A DNA stretch of 42,006 bases from Verrucomicrobiota bacterium. Lineage in GTDB: Bacteria; Verrucomicrobiota; Verrucomicrobiia; Chthoniobacterales; UBA10450. The notes beneath the pieces are model-generated. The model had not been told where the DNA came from. It ran no database searches and was given only the letters and a program-made list of their open reading frames with translations. The DNA lies in assembly GCA_003219195.1 (NCBI GenBank), contig QHPX01000085.1:1-42006 (forward strand). Direction: 5' to 3'. The translations under genes and the position numbers were made by a program. Below, piece by piece: positions 7,854-15,154 of the stretch (its first letter is position 1; the number at the start of each line of letters is the position of its first letter).

Positions 7854-8807
7854 ATGTCCCCCGTGGATCATTCTCACTTCCGGCACTCGCACGATTTCGT
7901 CCGCGATTTTTCCAGGGGCGAACGTCGCACGCGCTTCGTAATTGTGATCACTGGCGTAATGATGGTGGTGGAGATCACGGCTGGTCTTCTCTCCCACTCG
8001 ATGGCGTTGCTGGCCGACGGCTGGCACATGAGCACGCACGTCAGCGCGTTTCTCATCACCGCGATTGCCTATTACTTCACGCGGCGGCACGCGTCGAATG
8101 TCCAGTTCAGTTTCGGCACTGGAAAAATCGGCGTTCTCGGCGGGTTCGCGAGTGCGGTCGTGCTATCGGTGGTTGCATTTCTCATGGCCGGCGAATCGGT
8201 TCACCGTCTTTTCGTTCCGCTGTCCATTCATTTTAACGAAGCAATCGCTATCGCGTGCATCGCCCTTACCGTCAATCTTGTCTGCGCGTTGCTGTTGAAA
8301 GAGGACGATCATTCACATCCTCGCGGCCAAGATCGACATCGTCATTCACACGACCATGACCTGAACCTGCGCGCCGCATATCTCCACGTGCTGGCCGACG
8401 TGTTCACGACATTTCTTGCCATCATCGCGCTAACTTCGGGCAAGTTCTTCGGCTGGTTCTGGCTCGATCCCGTTGTCGGCTTGGTCGGAAGCGGCGTTGT
8501 TTTCTCGTGGGCTTACAGCCTTTTGCGCGATACGAGCGGCATTTTGCTCGATCGCACGCCGATCTCTTCCGATTTGCCGGAGGAAATTCGCCGCGCGGTC
8601 GAGGCTGACGGTGACTCGATCGTGACCGATCTCCATGTCTGGCAGATGGGCACGGGGAAATTTGCCGCCATCGTCTCGATCGTCGCGCACGAGCCGAAAA
8701 CTTCCGACGCATATCGCGAATTGTTGCGCGAGCACGAAGAGCTGGTCCACCTCACCATCGAGACGCAGCACTGTCGGGAAGATCACGAATCACTCACGAG
8801 CTCTTGA
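7854..8807 (+). CDS. Cation diffusion facilitator, DmeF/CzcD-like metal exporter
   Basis: A 317-residue protein from the ATG at 7854; an upstream in-frame ATG at 7779 overlaps znuB and would add 25 residues. The N-terminus is His-rich (DHSHFRHSHDF). The CDF metal site is visible as ALLADGWHMSTH in TM2 and AYLHVLADVFTT in TM5, both HxxxD. A His-rich loop (HSHPRGQDRHRHSHDHD) lies between, then two more TMs and a C-terminal cytoplasmic domain with LHVWQMGTGK. ADGWHMSTH is typical of the DmeF branch (Co/Ni/Zn export). The protein would export metal from the cytoplasm by proton exchange. It sits next to uptake genes, and its stop overlaps the ZIP start. Decamer copy at 8329. Confidence 0.9.
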   Translation: MSPVDHSHFRHSHDFVRDFSRGERRTRFVIVITGVMMVVEITAGLLSHSMALLADGWHMSTHVSAFLITAIAYYFTRRHASNVQFSFGTGKIGVLGGFASAVVLSVVAFLMAGESVHRLFVPLSIHFNEAIAIACIALTVNLVCALLLKEDDHSHPRGQDRHRHSHDHDLNLRAAYLHVLADVFTTFLAIIALTSGKFFGWFWLDPVVGLVGSGVVFSWAYSLLRDTSGILLDRTPISSDLPEEIRRAVEADGDSIVTDLHVWQMGTGKFAAIVSIVAHEPKTSDAYRELLREHEELVHLTIETQHCREDHESLTSS

Positions 8808-9571
8808 ATGGCCAAATCACGCTGTGGCAGGTCGTCGCGGCCTACGCTTTCGCTCTTGCCGGCGGGTGGATCAGCACGTCGCTGCGATTGGCGCACAAAC
8901 CGCTTTGTGCGTTGATCAGTCTTGCGGCCGGAACACTCCTGGGCGTAACGCTCTTCGCGATTTTGCCCGAGAGTTTGAGCAACAGCAGTTGGTGGGCAGT
9001 AGTGTTGGCGGCGGCTACGGGATACGGGCTGTTCTTCTTCATCAGCAAATACGTCCATCACGTTTGCCCGGCCTGCGCGGCCAGTCACTTCGACGCGGAC
9101 ACAACGCGACATTTCAGCGAAATCGCAACGGCGTTGGTTGTCGCACTGGCAATTCATAGCACAACTGACGGTGTCGCCTTGGGAATCGGACCGGGAGCAC
9201 CTACGGCGGAAGCGGCCCAATGGTCACTGTTCTCTGCGCTCTGCATGCACAAGGTTCCGGAAGGTCTTGCGCTGGGCAGCCTCTTGATTGGCGCGGGATT
9301 GCAACGCGCGAACGCGCTCGGCTGGGTGGCCGCAGTTGAAGCAACTACGCTGCTCGGCGGAGTGATCGGTTTTTTCTTCCTAGCGAAAGCACCGACGTTT
9401 TGGCTCGGCTTAATTATGGCCCACGTCGGCGGCGGATTTTTCTATCTGGCCGCGCACGCCGTTTTAGGGGAAATGATGAGGCATGGAAAGGGACTGGTCG
9501 TGACGAGCTTTTCGATTGGAGTGGCATTGATCGGGGCGCTCAACATCTGCTTGAGAATGCTCGCGCTTTAG
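8804..9571 (+). CDS. ZIP family metal transporter
   Basis: A 255-residue membrane protein with seven to eight hydrophobic segments. The two ZIP signature helices are present: AIHSTTDGVALG (His118 region) and ALCMHKVPEGLALG (His149, Glu153). A cytoplasmic-loop-like stretch VHHVCPACAASHFD adds His and Cys residues. ZIP proteins usually move zinc or other divalent metals into the cytoplasm. The start is a TTG at 8804 overlapping the TGA of the CDF gene by four bases (TTGA), so the two are translationally coupled; an ATG at 8808 is out of frame. Pairing an exporter and an importer in one operon is unusual. Confidence 0.88.
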   Translation: MNGQITLWQVVAAYAFALAGGWISTSLRLAHKPLCALISLAAGTLLGVTLFAILPESLSNSSWWAVVLAAATGYGLFFFISKYVHHVCPACAASHFDADTTRHFSEIATALVVALAIHSTTDGVALGIGPGAPTAEAAQWSLFSALCMHKVPEGLALGSLLIGAGLQRANALGWVAAVEATTLLGGVIGFFFLAKAPTFWLGLIMAHVGGGFFYLAAHAVLGEMMRHGKGLVVTSFSIGVALIGALNICLRMLAL

Positions 9572-9588
9572 CGAATTGCATTGGCATA

Positions 9589-10926
9589 GTGCATTCGTTT
9601 CATTACCGCGAAGGGAAGCTTCATTGCGAAGATGTCGATCTTGCGTGGATCGTGCAGGAATTTGGGACGCCGCTCTACGTCTACAGCGCGGGAACGATTC
9701 TCGATCATTACCGCAGACTCGATGCCGCGTTCGCCGCGGGACGAATCCGCCCGTCCGGCGGACTCGCGCCGCTGGATCATCTGATTTGTTATGCGGTCAA
9801 AGCGAATTCGAATCGCGCAATCCTGAGTTTGTTTGCCAAAGAAGGAGCTGGGTTCGACATCGTTTCCGGCGGCGAACTTTTCCGCGTCGTTGCCGCAGGA
9901 GGCGATCCCGCGAAATGCACCTTTGCCGGCGTCGGAAAGTCGCGCGAGGAAATCGAGTACGCGCTCGAACAACGCGTTTACAGTTTCAACGTCGAGAGCG
10001 AAGTGGAGCTGGATTACATCGACCAGATTGCCGCGAGCAAAGGCGCGCGCGCCCCAGTCGCGTTGCGCGTGAATCCCGATGTCGATGTGGCGACGCACGA
10101 GTATATCTCCACCGGCAAAAGCGAAAACAAGTTCGGGATCGCGCTCGATCACGCGGCCGCGGTTTATGAGCGCGCCGCGAAAATGCGCAACATCGACATC
10201 GTCGGCGTGCAAATGCACATCGGCTCGCAGATCATCGAGACGCGGCCGTTCGTGGACGCGATCAAGAAGGTCACGCCATTGGTTCGCGAATTAAAAAGTA
10301 AATACGGGATCAAGTTTTTTAGCGTTGGCGGAGGAGTCGGGATTGTTTACGAATCGTCGTTCGTGAGCGGCAGCAGCGGCTGGTGGAAGGAAGAAGCGCC
10401 CGCGCGACATCAATTGTCCATCCAACAATATGTCGATGCGATTCTGACGCCGCTGCGCGAAGTGAAATTAAGAATTCTGCTCGAGCCTGGGCGATTGCTG
10501 GTCGGGAACGCCGGTGTTTTGCTCACGCACGTCCGTTACCTCAAGCAAACCGGCCAGAAAAAATTCGCAATTGTCGATGCCGGAATGAACGACCTGATTC
10601 GCCCGGCGCTTTACCATAGTTATCACGAGATCGTTCCGCTGCGTGAATCGCAGCGAGGTGGCGAGCGCGACAAGATCGACATCGTCGGTCCGGTGTGCGA
10701 GACGGGCGATTTTTTCGCGCGTGATCGCGAGATGCCGGAGCTGCGCGAAGGCGATCTGCTCGCCATCATGAGCGCGGGCGCTTACGGATTTGTCATGGCG
10801 TCAAATTACAATTCGCGCCCTCTGCCGGGCGAAGCTTTGGTGCGCGGCGATAAATTCGCGCTCATTCGAAAACGACAAACGAACGAAGATTTGGTCCGCG
10901 ACGAGTTAGCACCGACATGGTTGTAG
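9589..10926 (+). CDS. lysA: Diaminopimelate decarboxylase
   Basis: Converts meso-diaminopimelate to lysine with PLP. The 445-residue reading uses a GTG at 9589, 17 bases after the ZIP stop; the frame is open further up inside the ZIP gene, so the start is uncertain by a few codons. Seen motifs are CYAVKANSN with the PLP lysine near residue 71, the QMHIGSQI segment, a glycine-rich FSVGGGVG phosphate loop, EPGR, and CETGDFFARDR carrying the active-site Cys. Length is normal. Decamer copies lie at 9633 (DVDLA) and 10672 (DKIDI). The stop codon TAG is part of a palindromic repeat (10920-10989), so the last residues come from that element. No other lysine gene is nearby. Confidence 0.92.
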   Translation: MHSFHYREGKLHCEDVDLAWIVQEFGTPLYVYSAGTILDHYRRLDAAFAAGRIRPSGGLAPLDHLICYAVKANSNRAILSLFAKEGAGFDIVSGGELFRVVAAGGDPAKCTFAGVGKSREEIEYALEQRVYSFNVESEVELDYIDQIAASKGARAPVALRVNPDVDVATHEYISTGKSENKFGIALDHAAAVYERAAKMRNIDIVGVQMHIGSQIIETRPFVDAIKKVTPLVRELKSKYGIKFFSVGGGVGIVYESSFVSGSSGWWKEEAPARHQLSIQQYVDAILTPLREVKLRILLEPGRLLVGNAGVLLTHVRYLKQTGQKKFAIVDAGMNDLIRPALYHSYHEIVPLRESQRGGERDKIDIVGPVCETGDFFARDREMPELREGDLLAIMSAGAYGFVMASNYNSRPLPGEALVRGDKFALIRKRQTNEDLVRDELAPTWL

Positions 10927-10989
10927 CTGCCGCTGTCTTCAGCGGCAGTTATCGAAACCTCTGCCGCCAGAGACGGCGCCAGCTACAAC
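10920..10989. repeat. Palindromic repeat element 3, overlapping the lysA stop
   Basis: GTTGTAGCTG (10920-10929) and CAGCTACAAC (10980-10989) are a perfect 10-bp inverted repeat. Between them are two hairpins, TGCCGCTG-tctt-CAGCGGCA and CTCTG-ccgc-CAGAG. The whole can fold as a cloverleaf. The lysA stop TAG is bases 10924-10926 of the left arm. Confidence 0.75.
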
Positions 10990-11060
10990 GTCGACATCTT
11001 CGTCGCCTGCCTCACTTGCGCAATTTCGTCTCCTGCATAAATAGTGCTCTCCTTCACTCG

Positions 11061-11670
11061 ATGAAACGCCCGTTGCTTGTTTTTGCATTGTCGATCATGG
11101 CGGTTGGATCGATGGCGGCCGCCCATCCGCCCGGGGAATGGATCGTGGTGGTGGGCGGACCGTCGCTGCATCAGTGGGAACAATACAAAGCCTATCCGCA
11201 CGATCATTGGTGGGCGAATTTCGTGCATGCAGCCCGCCTGCGCACCGAACAGCTTCGCACTGGCCTTGGGCCGGACGCCAAGATCACCTGGCTGGTTTAC
11301 AAACAAGGCTATCTTGATCGCGCCGCACAGGAGCACCAGGACCTGATTAGCTTCATCGACTCCGTCGCGGACAAGTTTAATCTCAACCTGATCTATTTTC
11401 AGAGCGGCGACGAGGTCATCAATTACCTGAATAATGGGCCGGGACGCGACCGACTGAAGGTTGTCGGTTTCGAATACTTCGGGCACTCGAACCGGGCCTG
11501 CTTCATGTTCGACTACAGCAACCTGTTGGAGCTGCCACACCGGCGAGAGCATGTCGAAGAAATGGTATAGCGCCACCGGCACCCACATGATCGGCGCGAT
11601 CGGCAAAACGCAGTTCATGATGGAAGAACTGCCGATCCTCACTTCCGAAGGCGGGAAGTGGGTGAATTGA
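11061..11670 (+). pseudogene. Exported protein of unknown function, frameshifted near its C-terminus
   Basis: From the ATG at 11061 a signal peptide (MKRPLLVFALSIMAVGSMAAA) precedes GEWIVVVGGPSLHQWEQYK and a soluble domain, through FGHSNRACFMFDYSN. After about residue 155 the frame runs to a stop at 11570. The next frame, overlapping this point and open to 11670, continues plausibly with WSCHTGESMSKKWYSATG, then MIGAIGKT and EELPILTSEGGKWVN. The two parts look like one protein broken by a shift or a deletion at about 11515-11535, where a stretch may also be missing. No named family recognised. It could be a sequencing error. Downstream is bioB, with no shared function apparent. Confidence 0.55.
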
Positions 11671-11700
11671 TTTTGATTTTGATTTTTGATTTTCGATTTA
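11667..11700. repeat. Low-complexity GATTTT repeat
   Basis: A T-rich run built of TGATTTT / TGATTTTCGATTT units fills the gap between the broken gene and bioB. It is a simple repeat; it may hold the bioB promoter, but no clear -35/-10 pair stands out. Confidence 0.6.
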
Positions 11701-11715
11701 ACATCGCGGCACGCG

Positions 11716-12678
11716 ATGAGATTTGACCAACTGCACGCGCTCTATCACCTACCGCTTTTCGATTTGATTTCGCAAAGCCGGGCGGTGCATCTCCAATATT
11801 GGCGCGGTGAAGATGTGCAGCGTTGCAGTTTGCTCAGCATCAAGACCGGCGGCTGCAGCGAAGATTGCGCCTATTGCGCGCAGTCTGCGCATTATTCCAC
11901 CGGCCTCGAACGCGAAGAGTTATTGTCGATCGAAAAAATTACAGCCACAGCGCGACGAGCACGAGCGCAGGGTGCGACGCGTTTCTGCATGGGCGCGGCC
12001 TGGCGCGGCGTGCGGGATGGGACGGAAAAGTTCGAGCGCGTGCTCGAGATCGTGCGAGAAGTGAGCCAGCTCGGCATGGAAGTTTGTGTCACACTCGGCG
12101 AGATCGGTCCGGTGGAAGCGCGCAAACTCAAGGCTGCCGGCGTAACGGCTTACAATCACAACATCGACACCTCGCCCGAATTTTATCCCGAGATTGTAAG
12201 CACGCATTCGTTCGAAGATCGCCTGAACACGATCGCCGCCGTGCAGGAAAGCGGCATGTCGGTTTGCTGCGGTGGAATCATCGGCATGGGCGAATCGGAA
12301 AACGATCGGCTGCGCATGATTGAGATTTTGAGCGAACTCGATCCACCGCCGCAAAGCGTGCCGATCAATTGTTTGATGGCGATGCCGGGCACGCCGCTGG
12401 CCGATCAACCGCCGGTCGATGTTTTTGAGCTAGTCCGCCTCATTGCCGTCGCGCGCGTCGCGTTGCCGAAGGCGCGTGTGCGCCTCGCCGCCGGGCGCAC
12501 CAGAATTTCGCAGGAAGGCCAGGCGCTCTGTTTTTTTTCCGGCGCGAACTCGATTTTTTTCGGCGACAAACTTCTCACCGCAAAGAATCCGGCGGCAGAT
12601 GTCGATCTTGCGTTGTTGCGCGAACTGGGATTGGAAATTGAAGAGGGTGTAGAGGCGGCTGTCCCCAGCCGCAGCTAA
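11716..12678 (+). CDS. bioB: Biotin synthase (radical SAM)
   Basis: Inserts sulfur into dethiobiotin, the last biotin step. The 320-residue protein from the ATG at 11716 has the radical-SAM cluster motif GGCSEDCAYCAQS (Cys47, Cys51, Cys54). It also has the second-cluster and SAM-site segments TRFCMGAAWRG, MEVCVTLGE, YNHNIDTS, and INCLMAMPGTPL, RLAAGRT with the Arg ligand of the 2Fe-2S cluster. Length is normal. An upstream in-frame ATG at 11686 lies in the low-complexity run and is less likely. The last ten or so residues (EGVEAAVPSRS) and the stop come from a palindromic repeat. No other biotin gene is close. Decamer copy at 12600 (DVDLA). Confidence 0.95.
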   Translation: MRFDQLHALYHLPLFDLISQSRAVHLQYWRGEDVQRCSLLSIKTGGCSEDCAYCAQSAHYSTGLEREELLSIEKITATARRARAQGATRFCMGAAWRGVRDGTEKFERVLEIVREVSQLGMEVCVTLGEIGPVEARKLKAAGVTAYNHNIDTSPEFYPEIVSTHSFEDRLNTIAAVQESGMSVCCGGIIGMGESENDRLRMIEILSELDPPPQSVPINCLMAMPGTPLADQPPVDVFELVRLIAVARVALPKARVRLAAGRTRISQEGQALCFFSGANSIFFGDKLLTAKNPAADVDLALLRELGLEIEEGVEAAVPSRS

Positions 12679-12713
12679 ATAATTCTACGCGTGAGGACAC
12701 GCGCCTCTACACC
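12646..12713. repeat. Palindromic repeat element 4, overlapping the bioB 3' end
   Basis: GGTGTAGAGGCG (12646-12657) and CGCCTCTACACC (12702-12713) form a perfect 12-bp inverted repeat. Internal hairpins are GCGGCTG-tccc-CAGCCGC and CGCGTG-agga-CACGCG. It has the same three-stem plan as the element at 10920 and supplies the final residues and stop codon of bioB. A related half-element (TTTTGTAGGGCG) lies near 12890. Confidence 0.75.
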
Positions 12714-12919
12714 AGCGCGACCTTTGTGCGATCGAATTTTTCACTTTCGCATTTACGCTGCATTCAATCGCTTTCTAAATGGCCGACATGAAAAGCCTGT
12801 ACGCCAATCTCACTATGTTGTGTTAGCCGGGCACGCTGGAATCGATTCAGGCGAGGAGATTGTAAGGCGGTTGACTTGCCCTCGGATATTTTGTAGGGCG
12901 TTTCTGTGAAATTCCTGAA

Positions 12920-13129
12920 ATGAAAATCGCCAGCGACACCGGAAAAGCGATCGGTTTAATTTTGATCTACACCGCGCTGCTGTTTTTTTTGGTCGGAGTG
13001 GCTGCTCACTCGAAGAGCGATTTCCACTCGCGCGCGCTCATCTTTCGGACCGGGCTCTTCACTGCGGCGGTGCTCGCCGCGCTGGGAGTGACTACGCTTC
13101 TGTTTTCCCGGAGAGGAAAACAAGGTTGA
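12920..13129 (+). CDS. Small membrane protein, two hydrophobic segments
   Basis: A 69-residue reading frame from the ATG at 12920. Two hydrophobic helices (about residues 10-28 and 46-62) are separated by a polar loop HSKSDFHSR, and the C-terminus is basic (SRRGKQG). No family recognised. It stands alone between bioB and the stress cluster, and a palindromic repeat follows at 13137. The start region has no strong ribosome site. It may be a real small inner-membrane protein; shortness keeps the confidence low. Confidence 0.45.
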   Translation: MKIASDTGKAIGLILIYTALLFFLVGVAAHSKSDFHSRALIFRTGLFTAAVLAALGVTTLLFSRRGKQG

Positions 13130-13136
13130 AGCGCTT

Positions 13137-13194
13137 TTGTAGCCACGCACCTATGGCGCGTCGCCGGAACGGTCCGCAGGGCAGGGGGCTACAA
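13137..13194. repeat. Palindromic repeat element 5
   Basis: TTGTAGCC (13137-13144) and GGCTACAA (13187-13194) form a perfect 8-bp inverted repeat with a GC-rich interior. It belongs with the TGTAG..CTACA elements elsewhere in the window. Confidence 0.6.
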
Positions 13195-13205
13195 TCCCGT
13201 TTTGC

Positions 13206-13248
13206 AAAAAAGGAACGCGGCGGCGACTCTTCTCCTGATCGCCGCCGC
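13206..13248 (-). terminator. Intrinsic terminator of the Spy-like gene
   Basis: GCGGCGGCGA (13217-13226) and TCGCCGCCGC (13239-13248) form a perfect 10-bp stem with a 12-base loop. On the minus strand it is followed by a run of six T (13206-13211). It lies about 22 bases beyond the stop of the gene at 13271-13651, the right place for its terminator. Confidence 0.8.
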
Positions 13249-13270
13249 TCCTCTCTCCGAATAACCGGGG

Positions 13271-13651
13271 TTATTCCTTCGTGGCGTCGTGAAGTTCCTT
13301 GCGAGCGTTGCGCATGTCTTCGTGAGCTTTGCGCATGGTATCGAGTTTCTGCTGCTGTTCCGGCGTGAGCAGGGGCCGGATTTGCGACATCGTCTTGTCC
13401 ATCACCGCTTTTGTTTTTTCCATCGCCTCCTGTTGGATGGCGACGATCTGCGGTTTGGTTTGATCGAGGATCGGCTGGACTTTCGCCTGTTGGTCCGGTG
13501 TTAGTTTCAATGTTTCAGTCATATGCTCGAGCGGATTGCCGTGACGATGCCATCCGCCTTTGCCACCGGGGTCATCTTCCGGTTGCGCAACGGCGAAGCC
13601 GCCGAGCGCGATTGCTCCTACAGCTGCAATTGCAAATAAGTTTCGTTTCAT
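13271..13651 (-). CDS. Periplasmic Spy/CpxP-like (LTxxQ) protein
   Basis: A 126-residue protein from the ATG at 13651, with signal peptide MKRNLFAIAAVGAIALGGFAVAQ. The mature part is all-helical and charged, with two LTxxQ-type motifs: LKLTPDQQAKVQPIL and LLTPEQQQKLDTM. A Gly/His stretch (GGKGGWHRHGNP) follows the signal peptide. The family includes Spy, CpxP and ZraP, which act as periplasmic chaperones or metal-linked stress proteins. It is divergent from an ECF sigma operon and carries the same promoter sequence as that operon, so it is probably a target of that sigma factor. An intrinsic terminator follows. Confidence 0.82.
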   Translation of the reverse strand: MKRNLFAIAAVGAIALGGFAVAQPEDDPGGKGGWHRHGNPLEHMTETLKLTPDQQAKVQPILDQTKPQIVAIQQEAMEKTKAVMDKTMSQIRPLLTPEQQQKLDTMRKAHEDMRNARKELHDATKE

Positions 13652-13708
13652 AGTTTTTGTTCTGTTTGGTGTTTTGCCAGGCGCTTCTGCGCCTCGTTCA
13701 TAATTGGT

Positions 13709-13736
13709 GACCGGAGGAAGACATCGCCGGTTACAA
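13709..13736 (-). promoter_or_regulatory. ECF-type promoter of the Spy-like gene
   Basis: On the minus strand TTGTAACCG (complement of 13728-13736), 14 bases, then CGGTC (complement of 13709-13713). The same elements with the same spacing occur on the plus strand at 13767-13794. The form (TGTAAC -35, CGGTC -10) is typical of ECF sigma promoters. The gene start is 57 bases downstream. Confidence 0.7.
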
Positions 13737-13766
13737 TTTTCTCTTGTCGATTTAACGGAGGCATAC

Positions 13767-13794
13767 TTGTAACCGCAACGCACTCATGCCGGTC
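13767..13794 (+). promoter_or_regulatory. ECF-type promoter of the sigma factor operon (autoregulatory)
   Basis: TTGTAACCG (13767-13775), 14 bases, CGGTC (13790-13794), then 35 bases to the sigma ATG at 13830. It is a copy of the promoter on the opposite strand at 13709-13736, while the spacer sequences differ. This suggests that the sigma factor drives its own operon and the divergent gene. Confidence 0.7.
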
Positions 13795-13829
13795 TTAGTT
13801 AATAGTGTGGATGCGATCTCGACTACTGC

Positions 13830-14411
13830 ATGGATGATAATGATGCACGCGCGCTGGTTGAAGCTGCGCTCCAGCATGACGATGAAGCGGCTCGCGAACT
13901 GGTGCGGCGGCTTTATCCGTTTGTCGCAAAAATGGTGCGCGCCCATCGAGCGCGACGAACTTCGGAGGAGGATCTTTGCCAAATGATTTTTATCAAAGTA
14001 TTTCAAAAGTTATCCCAATTTTCCGGCAAAGTGCCGCTCGAGCACTGGATCTCCCGCATTGCCGTTAACACCTGCCTCAATCAAATCGCAGCCGAAAAAG
14101 TGCGGCCTGAGCTGCGACAGGCCGATTTGAGCGAGGAAGAACAGGCGGTCGTGGAAAATCTCGCGGCATCATCCGACGAGCTGTCTCCAGACCGGCGGTT
14201 TGCTTCGCGCCAATTGGCTGAACATCTTCTCGATCTTCTGAAACCGGCCGAACGCCTCGTAATCGATTTGCTTTACCTGCAGGGGCGTTCCGTGGAAGAG
14301 ATTCGCAAGATCACTGGCTGGAGCACGTCCCTGATCAAAGTGCGGGCGTTTCGCGCGCGGCAGAAAATGAAAAGTCAATTGATCACAATTACGGCAAAGG
14401 AAAATTCATGA
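13830..14411 (+). CDS. ECF sigma factor (CnrH-like arrangement)
   Basis: A 193-residue sigma-70 family protein of the ECF type. Region 2 is at about residues 20-90 (DLCQMIFIKVFQKLSQFSG, then LEHWISRIAVNTCLN) and region 4 at about 130-185 (LLKPAERLVIDLLYLQG, then SVEEIRKITGWSTSLIKVRAFRARQKMK). There is no region 3. It would direct RNA polymerase to the TTGTAACCG-N14-CGGTC promoters just upstream. Its stop overlaps the start of a one-TM protein (ATGA), which in turn overlaps a periplasmic sensor gene. This trio has the sizes of CnrH, CnrY and CnrX of Cupriavidus, a cobalt/nickel-sensing set, though gene order differs. The actual signal is not shown. Confidence 0.88.
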   Translation: MDDNDARALVEAALQHDDEAARELVRRLYPFVAKMVRAHRARRTSEEDLCQMIFIKVFQKLSQFSGKVPLEHWISRIAVNTCLNQIAAEKVRPELRQADLSEEEQAVVENLAASSDELSPDRRFASRQLAEHLLDLLKPAERLVIDLLYLQGRSVEEIRKITGWSTSLIKVRAFRARQKMKSQLITITAKENS

Positions 14412-14716
14412 ACGATGTCGATGGAAAAATCGCGCGGTTGCTGCGATCGGCGGCGCTGACCAACAAAGATGTTTCGCTGCAAGCGCCGTTTGGATTCGAT
14501 ACGCGCGTCGTCGCACAGTGGCGCGCCAGGGAGGAGGCCACAGCGCTTAGCCTTGCGCGGCTCATTCGGCGCGTCGTTCTTGTGGCCGCAGCCGTGACGA
14601 TTGTCGCAACCGCCGGCGCCTACCGTGAATCTAATCAAAACCTGGAAAAGAGCGAGCCATTCGCCAATGAATTTGCGATCGCGGATTCGGCGATTCAAGA
14701 AGAGTTTTTACAATGA
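14408..14716 (+). CDS. Single-TM protein, probable anti-sigma factor
   Basis: A 102-residue protein with a cytoplasmic N-terminal part of about 55 residues, one TM (about 57-76, IRRVVLVAAAVTIVATAGAY) and a short periplasmic tail. The start overlaps the sigma stop by four bases and the end overlaps the next start by four. There is no zinc anti-sigma motif. Size, topology and position match CnrY-type anti-sigma factors, which hold an ECF sigma with their short N-terminal part. No sequence homology is claimed; the role is inferred from context. Confidence 0.65.
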   Translation: MNDVDGKIARLLRSAALTNKDVSLQAPFGFDTRVVAQWRAREEATALSLARLIRRVVLVAAAVTIVATAGAYRESNQNLEKSEPFANEFAIADSAIQEEFLQ

Positions 14717-15126
14717 ATCGGATGTTGAAATGGAAATTGATCGTCGGCTTCGTCCTCGTCTTCCTTGCCGGCGGAATGACCGGCGCTTTCTTCGGCGCTT
14801 CGCACGCGCGCCATCTCTTTTTCGGACCGCAGCGGACACTCCTCGGCGAAAGGATGCGGAATCACCTGCGCTGGCAGCTTCATCTCACCGACGAACAGGT
14901 CGCGAAAATCTCCCCGATTGCCGATAAAGCTGCTGCTCAACTTGAAGAAATCCGAAGGAGCACCGGGCGCCGCGTCCACGAAACGATCGCGGAAGCGCAT
15001 CGCGAAATGGCGGCGGATCTCACCCCGGAACAGCGTGCCAAACTCCAGGAAATAGAATCGCATCACCAACATCGGCGCGGTTTTCACAAAGCGCAGTCCT
15101 CTCCGACTGGAACGCCCGAATTATAG
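14713..15126 (+). CDS. Membrane-anchored periplasmic metal/stress sensor, CnrX/ZraP-like
   Basis: A 137-residue protein with an N-terminal TM anchor (residues 8-29) and a helical periplasmic domain. Motifs are LHLTDEQVAKI at about 56-66, and AHREMAADLTPEQRAKL at about 95-111, the LTxxQ hairpins of the metal-resistance/Spy superfamily. Histidines at 31, 34, 51, 57, 89 and 96 and Met99 could bind metal, and the tail is His-rich (HHQHRRGFH). CnrX binds Co/Ni with a comparable His and Met set and then releases the sigma factor through CnrY. The four-base overlap with the upstream gene supports one functional unit. The metal is not determined. Confidence 0.75.
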   Translation: MNRMLKWKLIVGFVLVFLAGGMTGAFFGASHARHLFFGPQRTLLGERMRNHLRWQLHLTDEQVAKISPIADKAAAQLEEIRRSTGRRVHETIAEAHREMAADLTPEQRAKLQEIESHHQHRRGFHKAQSSPTGTPEL

Positions 15127-15154
15127 CAACGACGGACGCCGCGAATTAGCGAAT

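Noticed and set aside
12646-12713. CRISPR-like repeats
   Set aside because: The short palindromic elements are dispersed, differ in sequence and have no regular spacers or cas genes.
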